A stretch of DNA of 35,000 nt. Source: Candidatus Didemnitutus sp. GTDB taxonomy: Bacteria; Verrucomicrobiota; Verrucomicrobiia; Opitutales; Opitutaceae. Numbering within the stretch: the stretch's first letter is position 1; each line of letters begins with the position of its first letter. The stretch is taken from positions 1-35,000 of the forward strand of contig JAHCAY010000004.1 of NCBI GenBank assembly GCA_019634575.1, written 5' to 3'. Position numbers and translations under genes: made by a program. Positions 1 to 7,247 of the stretch are shown here, piece by piece. The notes below the pieces were generated by a model, which had not been told where the DNA came from, made no database searches, and saw only the letters and a list, made by a program, of their open reading frames with translations.

Positions 1-8
1 GGGCCTTT

Positions 9-449
9 TCATTCTTTCAAGACGATCTTCACTTGTGATCCATCCGGCACATCTTCGATTTGGTGCGCCATGTCGCCGCAATAAGCCAAGACTTCACGTA
101 GACCAATCTTCCGGATGTTCTCTTCGGAATACTTGCCGCCAAGAATGCCGGGAATGACGAGACAGTAGACTTGGCCATCTGCCAATGGGCCCTGCGCTCT
201 TTCCGCCAGCGCAACGACACGCTTCATCTCCCAATCGTGGACAAATTCCGCGCTCTGCATTGTTCGCTCAAGATCCGCCGCCGAGCCAGCAATCAGCTCG
301 CACGACCACTCTTCGGGCATAATCCGGAAATAGTGCCCAGCCGCGTTTTTCACGATCGCATTCCCAAAGACGTTCGTTGCGACAATCTCGACGGGCTCAC
401 CGAGCTTCCAATTCCAGCCTTCGGCGATTGCTTTGAGTAAGACCTCCAT
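9..449 (-). CDS. DUF1851 / T6SS immunity Tdi1-like protein
   Basis: A 146-residue protein resembling the DUF1851 family, whose C-terminal domain is annotated as type VI secretion immunity protein Tdi1. Recognisable family blocks are GWNWKLGEPVEIVATN near the N-terminus, FGNAIVKNAAGHYFRI, and a C-terminal part with GPLADGQVYCLVIPGILGG followed by GDMAHQIEDVPDG. It looks like a compact cytosolic alpha/beta protein with no signal peptide or membrane segment. I chose the ATG at 449; an in-frame TTG at 461 would add four residues, and neither has a clear ribosome binding site. No effector is visible beside it, though the window edge is only eight bases past its stop. The family assignment is from recalled motifs; a role in immunity is only a possibility. 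Confidence 0.75.
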   Translation of the reverse strand: MEVLLKAIAEGWNWKLGEPVEIVATNVFGNAIVKNAAGHYFRIMPEEWSCELIAGSAADLERTMQSAEFVHDWEMKRVVALAERAQGPLADGQVYCLVIPGILGGKYSEENIRKIGLREVLAYCGDMAHQIEDVPDGSQVKIVLKE

Positions 450-784
450 ATTTTTGCCCAACAGTGTTATTCAGATTCAGTGAAAAACCTCACTGTGGTT
501 TGGCCCGTGGCGGCGAGATTGGGACAAACTATCTGCGGCTCAAGGATGTTGTGCATGTGCGCCGTTTTTGGCGGGTCCGTTGCGTTCCGACAAAAACCTC
601 ACTTTTTACACGGGCCGTTTTACTTCGATGAATGGCCCGATTTCCCGGATGCAGGGAGCAGCGGCGTGACCGGTTTGGCGGCGCAGTGGGGGAGTGGCGG
701 GGCGTTTTGTGCGGCCGCTTTTTTTCGAACTGGCACGATGACGGGAGCTGGACGCTCCCGCTACTTTGGGGCGTCGCGGCGCGC
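450..784. other. Gene-poor intergenic stretch with direct repeat and hairpin
   Basis: No convincing gene. A 12-base direct repeat, AAAAACCTCACT, lies at 483-494 and 592-603. A 7-bp stem, CGGGAGC/GCTCCCG, with a five-base loop lies at 742-760, just past the 3' end of the response-regulator gene. No T-run follows the hairpin on either strand, so it is not a classical intrinsic terminator; a REP-like dispersed hairpin is an alternative. Open frames here are shadows of the opposite strand. Confidence 0.5.
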
Positions 785-2053
785 TCAGCTGTAGACCAGC
801 AGGCGCTGCGAGATCGGGGCGATGTTGTTGTGATCGCGGATTTTCGCGATCGTGGCGGGGCCGAGGGCCTGGCCTTCGCCGATCAACAACAGGCCGTGCG
901 GGCTGTAGATGCCGGTGGCGAGCACCATGCCGGGCTCGAGTTCGTCGAGGAGGATTTCGCGGACTTGGCGCGGGAGGTGGACGAGTTGCGTGACCTTGAG
1001 GAAGAGGCGGACGGCTTCGGGGTCGAACTTTGTGCCGGAGCGCGCGAGGATGGCGTCGATCGTGGACTGCTTCGGCGCGGACGATTCGACGAAGCCGACG
1101 GCGACGGCGAGGCAGCGCGCGGGCCACGGGATGATCTTGCCGGCGAGTCCGTCGGGAAAACCGGTGCCGTCGAAATTCTCGTGGTGCGCGCGGATGACTT
1201 CGCCGACTTCGGGGCGCGGGTCGACGAGCGCGGCGAGCGTTTGGCTGTAGATCGGGTGATTGTGCAGCGTGCCGCGTTCGCGGTCGGTGAGTTGCGCGGG
1301 GTTGGTGCGGAAGGTGCGGAGGAGCTCGCGCGAGACGCCGATGAGGCCGAGGTCGCAGAGCCACGCGGCGGACTTGAGCGCGTGTTTCTCGGCGTCGGTG
1401 AACGGGCCGTTGTCGGCCATCTTGGAGGCGAATTCGACGAGGGCCTTGGCCTGGCCGCCGAGGGTGGGGTCGTAGGCGGTGAGGATGCGGCGGCAGAGTT
1501 CGAGGGAGCTTTCGTAGCGGGCGCCGAGCTCCTGGTTGGCGGCGTCGAGGCTCTGGCGTTTCTGCTCGAGGGCGGCGACCTGCTTTTCGAGCTGGCTGTT
1601 GGCCATCATCAGCTGCGCGTTGAGCTGCTGGGTCTGGGCCATGAGTGCCTCGTTGTGGGTGACGAGATCGTGGCGCTGGATGGCGTTGCGGACGGTGGCG
1701 AGGAGTTCCTCGCGGAGCCAGGGTTTGGCGACGAAGCGGAAGATTTCGCCCTTGTTGATCGCGTCGACGATGGTCGGAAGGGAGAGGACGGCGGTGATGA
1801 GGATGCGCGAGGCGTGCGGACGGAAGCGGCGGCTCTCGATCAGGAAATCGAGGCCGAGCATCTCGGGCATTTTCTGGTCGGAAATGATGACGGCGAAATC
1901 GCGCTCCTCGAGAATCGCGAGGGCCTTGATGGGGCTGGAGCAGGAGACGACCTGGTAGCGTTCGCGTTCGAGCGTTTCCTTCAATGCGCCAAGGACGATC
2001 GGCTCGTCGTCGACGATCAGGATGGAAGGTGACTGGTTGATCGGACCGGACAT
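785..2053 (-). CDS. Response regulator with degenerate HD-GYP domain
   Basis: A 422-residue two-domain protein. Residues about 10-125 are a CheY-like receiver with acidic pocket DD (15-16), phosphoacceptor D59 (ISDQKMP), T87 and K110-P111. A heptad-rich helical linker covers about 130-185. The C-terminal part resembles HD-GYP cyclic-di-GMP phosphodiesterases: HP near 265, HHENFDGTGFP at 290-300, GMV further on. Key residues are altered. The usual HDIGK block reads CDLGL (233-237), losing the HD histidine and the lysine, and GYP reads GFP. Catalysis is therefore doubtful, and a sensory or scaffolding role is likelier. It is last in the cheR-cheB operon, starting four bases after the cheB stop, which suggests co-expression with chemotaxis adaptation enzymes. 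Confidence 0.88.
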   Translation of the reverse strand: MSGPINQSPSILIVDDEPIVLGALKETLERERYQVVSCSSPIKALAILEERDFAVIISDQKMPEMLGLDFLIESRRFRPHASRILITAVLSLPTIVDAINKGEIFRFVAKPWLREELLATVRNAIQRHDLVTHNEALMAQTQQLNAQLMMANSQLEKQVAALEQKRQSLDAANQELGARYESSLELCRRILTAYDPTLGGQAKALVEFASKMADNGPFTDAEKHALKSAAWLCDLGLIGVSRELLRTFRTNPAQLTDRERGTLHNHPIYSQTLAALVDPRPEVGEVIRAHHENFDGTGFPDGLAGKIIPWPARCLAVAVGFVESSAPKQSTIDAILARSGTKFDPEAVRLFLKVTQLVHLPRQVREILLDELEPGMVLATGIYSPHGLLLIGEGQALGPATIAKIRDHNNIAPISQRLLVYS

Positions 2054-2057
2054 GGGT

Positions 2058-3233
2058 TCAGCCGCTCAGCACTGGAACGGCGGCGGGGTGAGGGGCGGCT
2101 TCGCAACGGCCGACGAGATAGGGAGCGATGCGCTCGAGGGCGATTTGAATTTGGGCGGCGCCGCATTCCCAGGCGGCTTTGGGCATGCCGTAGACGACGC
2201 AGGAGGCTTCGTCCTGGGCGAAGGTGGTGGCGCCTTTCTCGCGGAGCTTTTTCAGGCCTTCCGCGCCGTCCTTGCCCATGCCGGTGAGGATGCCGGCCAC
2301 GGCACGCGGGGCGGCGCCGCAGTCGGCGGCGGACTTGAAGAGCAGATCGACGGCGGGGCGCTGGTGCCAGACGGGCGGACCGTCGACCACGCGCACGCGG
2401 TAGCCGTCGCCGGCCCATTGGAGCATCATGTGGAAGTTGCCGGGGGCGATGAGCGCGAGGCCGGGCGTGAGGCGGTCGCCGTCGACGGCTTCGCGGACCT
2501 CGAGTTGGCAGAGGGAATTCAGGCGATCGGCGAAGGCCTTGGAGAAGGTCGCCGGGATGTGCTGCACGATCGCGATGCCCGGGAGATCGCCGGGCAGGCG
2601 GGTGAGCACGTCGCGCAGCGCCTCGGTGCCGCCGGTGGAAGCGCCGAGGAGGATGATGGCGCGCGGGTCCAGCTGGCGGAGGCGCGCGGGATCGATGCGG
2701 GTTTTCGCGACGGCGGGCGTGAGGGCCGGCACGTAGCGGACGGGTTTGGGCGCGGGCGCGGCGACCGGCGGCGTCGAGGCGGCGTGGGCGATCGGCGCGG
2801 TGTCGGTGGACGGCGGCAGCGGGCGCACGCGGGCCATTGCGGCGGTCTTGACCTTGGCGATGAGTTGCGGGCCGAGGTTGCCGAAGGAGAACGAGCCGCT
2901 GGGCTTGCCGAGGACATCGACGGCGCCGAGGCGGAGGGCTTCGAGGGCGTATTCGGAGCCGCGCTGCGTGAGCGAACTCATCACGATGACCGGCATCGGG
3001 CGGCGCTCCATCAGCAGGCGGAGGAACGTGAGGCCGTCCATGCGCGGCATTTCGAGGTCGAGCGTGAGGACGTCGGGCGAGAGTTCCTTGAGCTTGTCGC
3101 GCGCCATGTAGGGATCGATGGCGGTGCCGACGACTTCGATCTCGGGATCGGCGGCGAGGGCTTCGCTCGCGAGTTTGCGGACGACGGCGGAGTCGTCGAC
3201 GATCAGCACGCGGATTTTCTTCGGTGCGGTCAT
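2058..3233 (-). CDS. cheB: Chemotaxis protein-glutamate methylesterase CheB
   Basis: A 391-residue CheB, the phosphorylation-activated enzyme that removes methyl groups from chemoreceptor glutamates and deamidates glutamines. The N-terminal receiver (about 7-125) has D13-D14, phosphoacceptor D59 (LTLDLEMPRMDG), S86 and K110-P111. A Pro/Ala-rich linker of about 65 residues follows. The methylesterase domain (about 190-375) carries the triad S199 (GAST), H225 (QHIP) and D322 (GMGKDG). The start is the ATG at 3233, which overlaps the cheR stop as ATGA, indicating translational coupling. The frame stays open upstream inside cheR, but that extension is antisense-like Arg/Pro-rich sequence and is not part of the protein. 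Length fits the family. Confidence 0.96.
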   Translation of the reverse strand: MTAPKKIRVLIVDDSAVVRKLASEALAADPEIEVVGTAIDPYMARDKLKELSPDVLTLDLEMPRMDGLTFLRLLMERRPMPVIVMSSLTQRGSEYALEALRLGAVDVLGKPSGSFSFGNLGPQLIAKVKTAAMARVRPLPPSTDTAPIAHAASTPPVAAPAPKPVRYVPALTPAVAKTRIDPARLRQLDPRAIILLGASTGGTEALRDVLTRLPGDLPGIAIVQHIPATFSKAFADRLNSLCQLEVREAVDGDRLTPGLALIAPGNFHMMLQWAGDGYRVRVVDGPPVWHQRPAVDLLFKSAADCGAAPRAVAGILTGMGKDGAEGLKKLREKGATTFAQDEASCVVYGMPKAAWECGAAQIQIALERIAPYLVGRCEAAPHPAAVPVLSG

Positions 3234-4060
3234 GGCTTGAGCGGCTTGCGGTAGATCGCCGGTTTGACGAGTTGGAGCGAGTGTTTGATGCCGGTGAGAC
3301 TTTCGCTGTGGCCGACGAGCAGGTAACCGCCGGGGACGAGGCGGCGCGTGAGTTTGTTGACGAGTTCCTCCTGGGTCGGGCGATCGAAATAGATCATCAC
3401 GTTGCGGCAGAAGATGACTTGGAACGGCTCCTTGAACGGCGGCTCGCCCTCGAGGAGGTTGAGGTGCTGGTAGTTGACCTGGGAGCGGATCTCGGAGCGC
3501 ACGCGGTAGTTGCCCTCCTGCGGGCCGATGCCGCGCTGGAAGTAGGTCTTGATCGTGGCGGCGGGGAGTTTGGCGACGATGTCGTCGCGGTAGATGGCGT
3601 TGCGCGCTTTCTCGAGGATGCGGTGCGAGATGTCGGTGCCTTCGATACGCCAGTTCCAGCCGCTGGTGCGCGGGAGGGCTTCGGCGAGCGTCATGGCGAT
3701 GGAGTAGGGCTCCTCGCCGGACGAGCTGGCGGCGCTCCACACATAGAATTGCGACCAGCGCTCTGTGCGGTGGCGCGCGAGCATCTCGGGCACGATGTGC
3801 GAACGCAGGAAATCGAAATGCGCGATCTCGCGGAAGAAGAACGTGTGGTTCGTCGAGATGGCGTCGATGAGGTGCGCGAGCTCTTCCTCGGCTTGACCGG
3901 ATTTGAGCAGGTCGCAGTAGTGGCCGATGCTGTCGGTCTTGGTGGCGCGCAGGCGTTTGCCGAGGCGCGCCGCGACCAGCTCCCGTTTGTCGGGGCCAAG
4001 CTGGATGCGGCTGCGTTCGTAAACGAGCGTGCGGATGAAATCGAACTCGCTGTCCCTCAT
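3230..4060 (-). CDS. cheR: Chemotaxis protein methyltransferase CheR
   Basis: A 276-residue CheR, the S-adenosylmethionine-dependent methyltransferase acting on chemoreceptor glutamates. The N-terminal all-helical domain ends in the hallmark TNHTFFFRE (about 70-78). The Rossmann-type catalytic domain follows, with WSAASSSGEEPYSIAM for SAM binding, GTDIS, FCRNVMIYFD and the C-terminal GHSESL. No receptor-tethering pentapeptide domain or TPR extension is present. It is the first gene of the minus-strand cheR-cheB-response regulator operon and diverges from flgB, so both probably use the 4061-4282 promoter region. The stop codon overlaps the cheB start. Confidence 0.96.
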   Translation of the reverse strand: MRDSEFDFIRTLVYERSRIQLGPDKRELVAARLGKRLRATKTDSIGHYCDLLKSGQAEEELAHLIDAISTNHTFFFREIAHFDFLRSHIVPEMLARHRTERWSQFYVWSAASSSGEEPYSIAMTLAEALPRTSGWNWRIEGTDISHRILEKARNAIYRDDIVAKLPAATIKTYFQRGIGPQEGNYRVRSEIRSQVNYQHLNLLEGEPPFKEPFQVIFCRNVMIYFDRPTQEELVNKLTRRLVPGGYLLVGHSESLTGIKHSLQLVKPAIYRKPLKP

Positions 4061-4282
4061 GAGGCTTTGTCCCCATCCATCGGCCCAAATAAGCGGGGCT
4101 GTAATTTTACGCCCCGGAAAATCTCAGGATGCTCCGGCGCGGGCGGGCAATTTCTGCCGGTAAACGCCGCCGCGGGCGCCGTTCGGCGACGTGCGCGCAG
4201 GAGTTTCGGCCTATTTCGCTGACATTGCGTGGCTTGGAGGGGTGGGGCGCGCACTGGCATGCGCCGTGTTTACGCGAGCGGC
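4061..4282. promoter_or_regulatory. Divergent cheR/flgB promoter region
   Basis: The 222 bases between the minus-strand chemotaxis operon and the plus-strand flagellar cluster must carry promoters for both. No convincing -35/-10 or sigma-54 pair could be assigned for either direction. The clearest element is a dyad at 4094-4116, listed separately. An upstream in-frame ATG at 4259 could extend flgB by eight residues. Confidence 0.5.
4094..4116. promoter_or_regulatory. 23-bp dyad, candidate operator or leader hairpin
   Basis: Arms CGGGGC and GCCCCG enclose a second dyad, GTAA-TT-TTAC, with one unpaired T between arms on the left side. Ten base pairs form with a two-base loop. It lies 34 bases upstream of the cheR start, with AT-rich DNA at its centre. 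It could be an operator or a hairpin in the cheR leader; which regulator would bind is unknown. Confidence 0.5.
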
Positions 4283-4666
4283 ATGGTCGACCCCATCTTT
4301 CAATCCGCCAACTACACTGTGGCCCGGAAACTCCTCGATGCGGCCGCCCTGCGCCAGGAGGCGATCGCCGCCAACATCGCCAACGCCGAGACGCCCGGCT
4401 ACCGGCGGTTGGACGTGAGCACGGATTTTTCGGAGCAGCTGAAGGCCAGCCTCAAAACCGGCGAACTCGACCGCGCCGCCGAGCTGAAGCCCAAGCTCGC
4501 CGAGGACACCCACGCGCGCGCCGTGCGCCCCGACGGCAACACCGTCGAGATCGAGCACGAGTTGCTCGCGATGAACAAGAACTCCGCGGAATACGAATTC
4601 CTCAGCGAAGTCGTCTCCCGGAACATTAAGCAGCTGAAGCTCGCCATCACCGGCCGCCAAGCCTGA
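4283..4666 (+). CDS. flgB: Flagellar basal-body rod protein FlgB
   Basis: A 127-residue proximal rod subunit, exported by the flagellar type III apparatus and assembled between the MS-ring and distal rod. The conserved N-terminal rod signature is AANIANAETPGYRR (about 32-45), and the C-terminal coiled-coil helix ends in VVSRNIKQLKLAITGRQ. I chose the ATG at 4283 because the resulting N-terminus, MVDPIFQSANYTVARKLLD, matches the usual FlgB start; frame-compatible starts upstream would add Arg-rich, non-family residues. It is first in the long plus-strand cluster and is followed 11 bases later by flgC. Confidence 0.93.
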   Translation: MVDPIFQSANYTVARKLLDAAALRQEAIAANIANAETPGYRRLDVSTDFSEQLKASLKTGELDRAAELKPKLAEDTHARAVRPDGNTVEIEHELLAMNKNSAEYEFLSEVVSRNIKQLKLAITGRQA

Positions 4667-4677
4667 CCCGCTGACCC

Positions 4678-5091
4678 ATGGACCTCATCCCCGGCATCCA
4701 AGTCACCTCCGGCGCGCTCGCGGCCCAGCGCATGCGCCTCGATATCGTCGCGCAGAACATCGCCAACGCCCAGACCACGCGCACGGCCGAGGGCGGCCCC
4801 TACAAGCGCCAGATCGTTTCCTTCGAGACCGAGCTCGTGAAACGCACCGGCGGCGCCTCGCTCACCACCGTCCGCATCGGCGGCGTGCAGAACGACAAGT
4901 CGCCCGGCCAGCAAGTTTACAACCCCCAGCATCCCGACGCCGGCCCGGACGGCCTCGTCACGATGCCCAACGTCAACCTCGCCTACGAAATGGTCGACCT
5001 CATCACGGCCTCCCGCGCCTACGAGGCCAACCTCTCCGTCGCCAAGAACTCGCGCAACCTCGCGTTGAAGACGCTCGAGATCGGCAAGTAA
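4678..5091 (+). CDS. flgC: Flagellar basal-body rod protein FlgC
   Basis: A 137-residue proximal rod protein that polymerises with FlgB on the FliF/FliE base. The N-terminal helix carries VAQNIANAQTTRT, the rod-protein signature. The central region has the FlgC-type YNPQHPDAGPDGLV (about 81-94) and VNLAYEMVDLITASRAYEAN follows near the C-terminus. Length is normal for the family. It sits between flgB and fliE, with fliE starting four bases after its stop, an arrangement seen in many flagellar systems. Confidence 0.96.
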   Translation: MDLIPGIQVTSGALAAQRMRLDIVAQNIANAQTTRTAEGGPYKRQIVSFETELVKRTGGASLTTVRIGGVQNDKSPGQQVYNPQHPDAGPDGLVTMPNVNLAYEMVDLITASRAYEANLSVAKNSRNLALKTLEIGK

Positions 5092-5095
5092 TCCC

Positions 5096-5452
5096 ATGTC
5101 TCCCGTCGGCTCCGTCTACTCCTCCCTCGTTCCCCAAGCCATGGCGCGCGCCGAGGCGTTGCGCGAGAAGCAGGCCGCCACCGGCGCCCTCGCGACGCTG
5201 CCCGACGGCATGCGCACCGCTGCGCCGACCTCCAACGGCTTCAGCGAAATGCTCGGCGGTCTCGTCAACACCGTGGACTCGAAGCAGGTCGAGGCCAACC
5301 AGCTCACGCAAAAAGTCCTCCTGGGCGAGACCGACCAGCTCCACCAATCCGTCATCGCCATGCAGGAAGCCGGCGTCGCGTTCTCCCTCATGGTCGAGGT
5401 GCGCAACAAGCTCGTCGAATCCTACCAGGAGCTGATGCGCATGCAGGTGTGA
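5096..5452 (+). CDS. fliE: Flagellar hook-basal body complex protein FliE
   Basis: A 118-residue protein that joins the MS-ring (FliF) to the proximal rod (FlgB/FlgC). The family region is the C-terminal half: FSEMLGGLVNTVDSKQVEAN, then VLLGETDQLHQSVIAMQEAGVAFSLMVEVRNKLVESYQELMRMQV. The last stretch is the near-invariant FliE tail. It has no signal peptide, as expected for a type III substrate. The flgB-flgC-fliE order supports the call. A pyrimidine-rich spacer separates it from fliF. Confidence 0.94.
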   Translation: MSPVGSVYSSLVPQAMARAEALREKQAATGALATLPDGMRTAAPTSNGFSEMLGGLVNTVDSKQVEANQLTQKVLLGETDQLHQSVIAMQEAGVAFSLMVEVRNKLVESYQELMRMQV

Positions 5453-5520
5453 ACCCCGCCGCCGCGACTCTTTCTCTTTCCTCCTTCTCCCTCTTCCGCC
5501 CGCTCCCGCGCTAACGCCGC
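5453..5520 (+). other. Polypyrimidine spacer before fliF
   Basis: The 68 bases between fliE and fliF are almost pure C/T from about 5466 to 5505, with no Shine-Dalgarno-like purine run before the fliF ATG. It may be a degenerate relative of the short-unit arrays found before other genes of this cluster, but no clear unit or inverted arm is visible. Confidence 0.4.
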
Positions 5521-7119
5521 ATGAAAAACTTCGCCGCCTCCCTGCTCGCCCTCTGGCAACAGCTTGGCCTCAACCAACGCGTCTCCCTCGTCGTCGCCGC
5601 TCTCGGCGTGATCGGCGGTATGATCGCGCTCGTCATGTGGTCGCGCCGCCCCGACTACCAGCTGCTCTACGCCCGCCTCGCCGAGAAGGACGCCACCGCC
5701 ATCATCAGCGAGCTCCAGACGCGCAACATCCCTTACCAAATCACCGCCGGCGGCAGCGCCGTGCAGGTGCCGTCCGACCAAGTCTACAAGCTCCGCATGG
5801 ATCTCGCCGCGAAGGGCCTCCCGAGCGGCGACGGCGTCGGCTTTGAAATCTTCGACAAGGGCCAGTTCGGCCTCTCCGACTTCGTCCAACGCACCAATTA
5901 CCTCCGCGCCATCCAGGGCGAACTCGCCCGCACCATCACGCAACTCCAAGGCGTCCGCGCCGCCCGCGTCATGATCGTGCAGCCGGAAAACCGCCTCCTC
6001 CTCACCGACAACGGCGTGCGCTCCACCGCCTCCGTCTTCGTCGACATGGGCGGCGGTCGCCTCGAGACCGACCAGGTCAACGCCATCCGCCACCTCGTCG
6101 CCAACGCCGTCCAGGGGCTCACGCCCGACACCGTCGCCGTCGTCGACAACCGCGGTCGCGTGCTCTCCGAGGAACTCAAACAGGACCCGACCCTCGGCAA
6201 CGCCTCCTCGCAGATGCGCTACAAACAGCAGGTCGAGGATTACCTTTCCAAGAAAGTCGAGACCATGCTCGGCGCCGTCATCGGGCCGGGCAACGCCGTC
6301 GTCCGCGTCTCCGCCGACATCGACACCGAGTCCACGACGCAGATGCAGGAAAAATTCGACCCGGACGGCCAGGTTGTCCGCACGCAGACCATCACCGAGG
6401 ACAACTCCAACTCCGCCGAGACCCGCACGAACGGCGGTGCCACCGGCGTGAGCGCCAACGTCCCCGAAAAGACCGTCGCCGCCGAAGCCGCCAAGCCCGT
6501 TAACACCACCGAGCAATCGCGCAAGAACCGCACCACCGCTTACGAGATCAACCGCACCACGACCAACATCACGCGCAATCCCGGCACGATTAAAAACGTG
6601 ACCGCCTCCGTGATGATCGCGCCGCGCCTCGTGCCGCCGCCCGCCGGTTCGCCCGCCGGCACGCAGCCGACGCAGCAGAAGCGCACGCCAGAAGAACTCA
6701 CCGCGCTCCGCCAGGTCGTCGTCAACGCCCTCGGCCTCAAAGCCGCGCCCGGCCAGGAACTCGACTCCATCGTCGCGCTCCAGGAACTGCCCTTCGCCGT
6801 CGAGCCCGTCGCCGAGACCGTCTCCGCGATCCAGAGCGAGACGCGCATGCAGGGCTGGATCGAAGTTGCGTCGCGCTGGGCCGCCGTCGCCGGCGCCGCG
6901 ATCGTGTTGCTCGTCTTCCTCCGCCTCCTCTCGAAACAGAAGCCCGAGACGGTCCCGGTCGAAGTCTTCGCCATGCCGCCCGACATCGCCGCCCGCCAGC
7001 TCCAGAACGGTTCCGCGATCACGCCCGACATGCTCAACCAGCTCATCCGGCAGAAACCGGCCAACATCGGCACCGCGCTCCGCGACTGGGTCGCCAACCC
7101 GCCGGCCGCCAAGAACTGA
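5521..7119 (+). CDS. fliF: Flagellar MS-ring protein FliF
   Basis: A 532-residue inner-membrane ring protein that seeds flagellar assembly and houses the export gate. A first transmembrane helix lies at about 20-40, followed by the YscJ/FliF ring-building motif (RPDYQLLYARLAEKDA onward) and a second periplasmic ring domain with DNRGRVLSEE and a disordered loop rich in Asn/Thr. The second transmembrane helix is at about 448-465, and the cytoplasmic tail that binds FliG ends in LIRQKPANIGTALRDWV. Length and domain order are typical. It starts the fliF-fliG-fliH-fliI core run. Confidence 0.96.
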   Translation: MKNFAASLLALWQQLGLNQRVSLVVAALGVIGGMIALVMWSRRPDYQLLYARLAEKDATAIISELQTRNIPYQITAGGSAVQVPSDQVYKLRMDLAAKGLPSGDGVGFEIFDKGQFGLSDFVQRTNYLRAIQGELARTITQLQGVRAARVMIVQPENRLLLTDNGVRSTASVFVDMGGGRLETDQVNAIRHLVANAVQGLTPDTVAVVDNRGRVLSEELKQDPTLGNASSQMRYKQQVEDYLSKKVETMLGAVIGPGNAVVRVSADIDTESTTQMQEKFDPDGQVVRTQTITEDNSNSAETRTNGGATGVSANVPEKTVAAEAAKPVNTTEQSRKNRTTAYEINRTTTNITRNPGTIKNVTASVMIAPRLVPPPAGSPAGTQPTQQKRTPEELTALRQVVVNALGLKAAPGQELDSIVALQELPFAVEPVAETVSAIQSETRMQGWIEVASRWAAVAGAAIVLLVFLRLLSKQKPETVPVEVFAMPPDIAARQLQNGSAITPDMLNQLIRQKPANIGTALRDWVANPPAAKN

Positions 7120-7128
7120 TTCAACGAT

Positions 7129-7235
7129 GAGTCTAGAGTCCAGAGCCCAGAGTCCAGAGACGCCCAGTCCGGTCCGCTCCGACGACGTCCTCCGCCCGGG
7201 TCTTTCTCTCAGCTCTCAGCTCTAAGCTCTTAGCT
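7129..7235 (+). repeat. Inverted short-tandem arrays upstream of fliG
   Basis: Left arm at 7129-7159: four successive heptamers of type GAGTCCA (GAGTCTA, GAGTCCA, GAGCCCA, GAGTCCA). Right arm at 7206-7235: four heptamers of type CTCTCAG (CTCTCAG twice, CTCTAAG, CTCTTAG). The right arm's reverse complement is a GAGCTNA-type heptamer, so the arms lie in inverted orientation around a GC-rich centre. The right arm ends 12 bases before the fliG ATG, and no Shine-Dalgarno is seen. Confidence 0.85.
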
Positions 7236-7247
7236 TTTTCTCCCCCC

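Noticed and set aside
632..2032. A 466-codon plus-strand frame opposite the response regulator
   Set aside because: Acidic low-complexity shadow; the minus strand shows clear receiver and HD-GYP-like motifs.
4161..4185. Sigma-28 promoter candidate TAAA...GCCG upstream of flgB
   Set aside because: Spacing is 13 rather than about 15 bases and the -10 part matches only GCCG of GCCGATAA.
4229..4282. Longer flgB N-terminus from an upstream GTG/ATG
   Set aside because: Adds Arg/Gly-rich residues not seen in FlgB; the ATG at 4283 restores the family start.
7129..7235. CRISPR-like or minisatellite array
   Set aside because: Units are 6-7 bases, contiguous and degenerate with no spacers, so not CRISPR.
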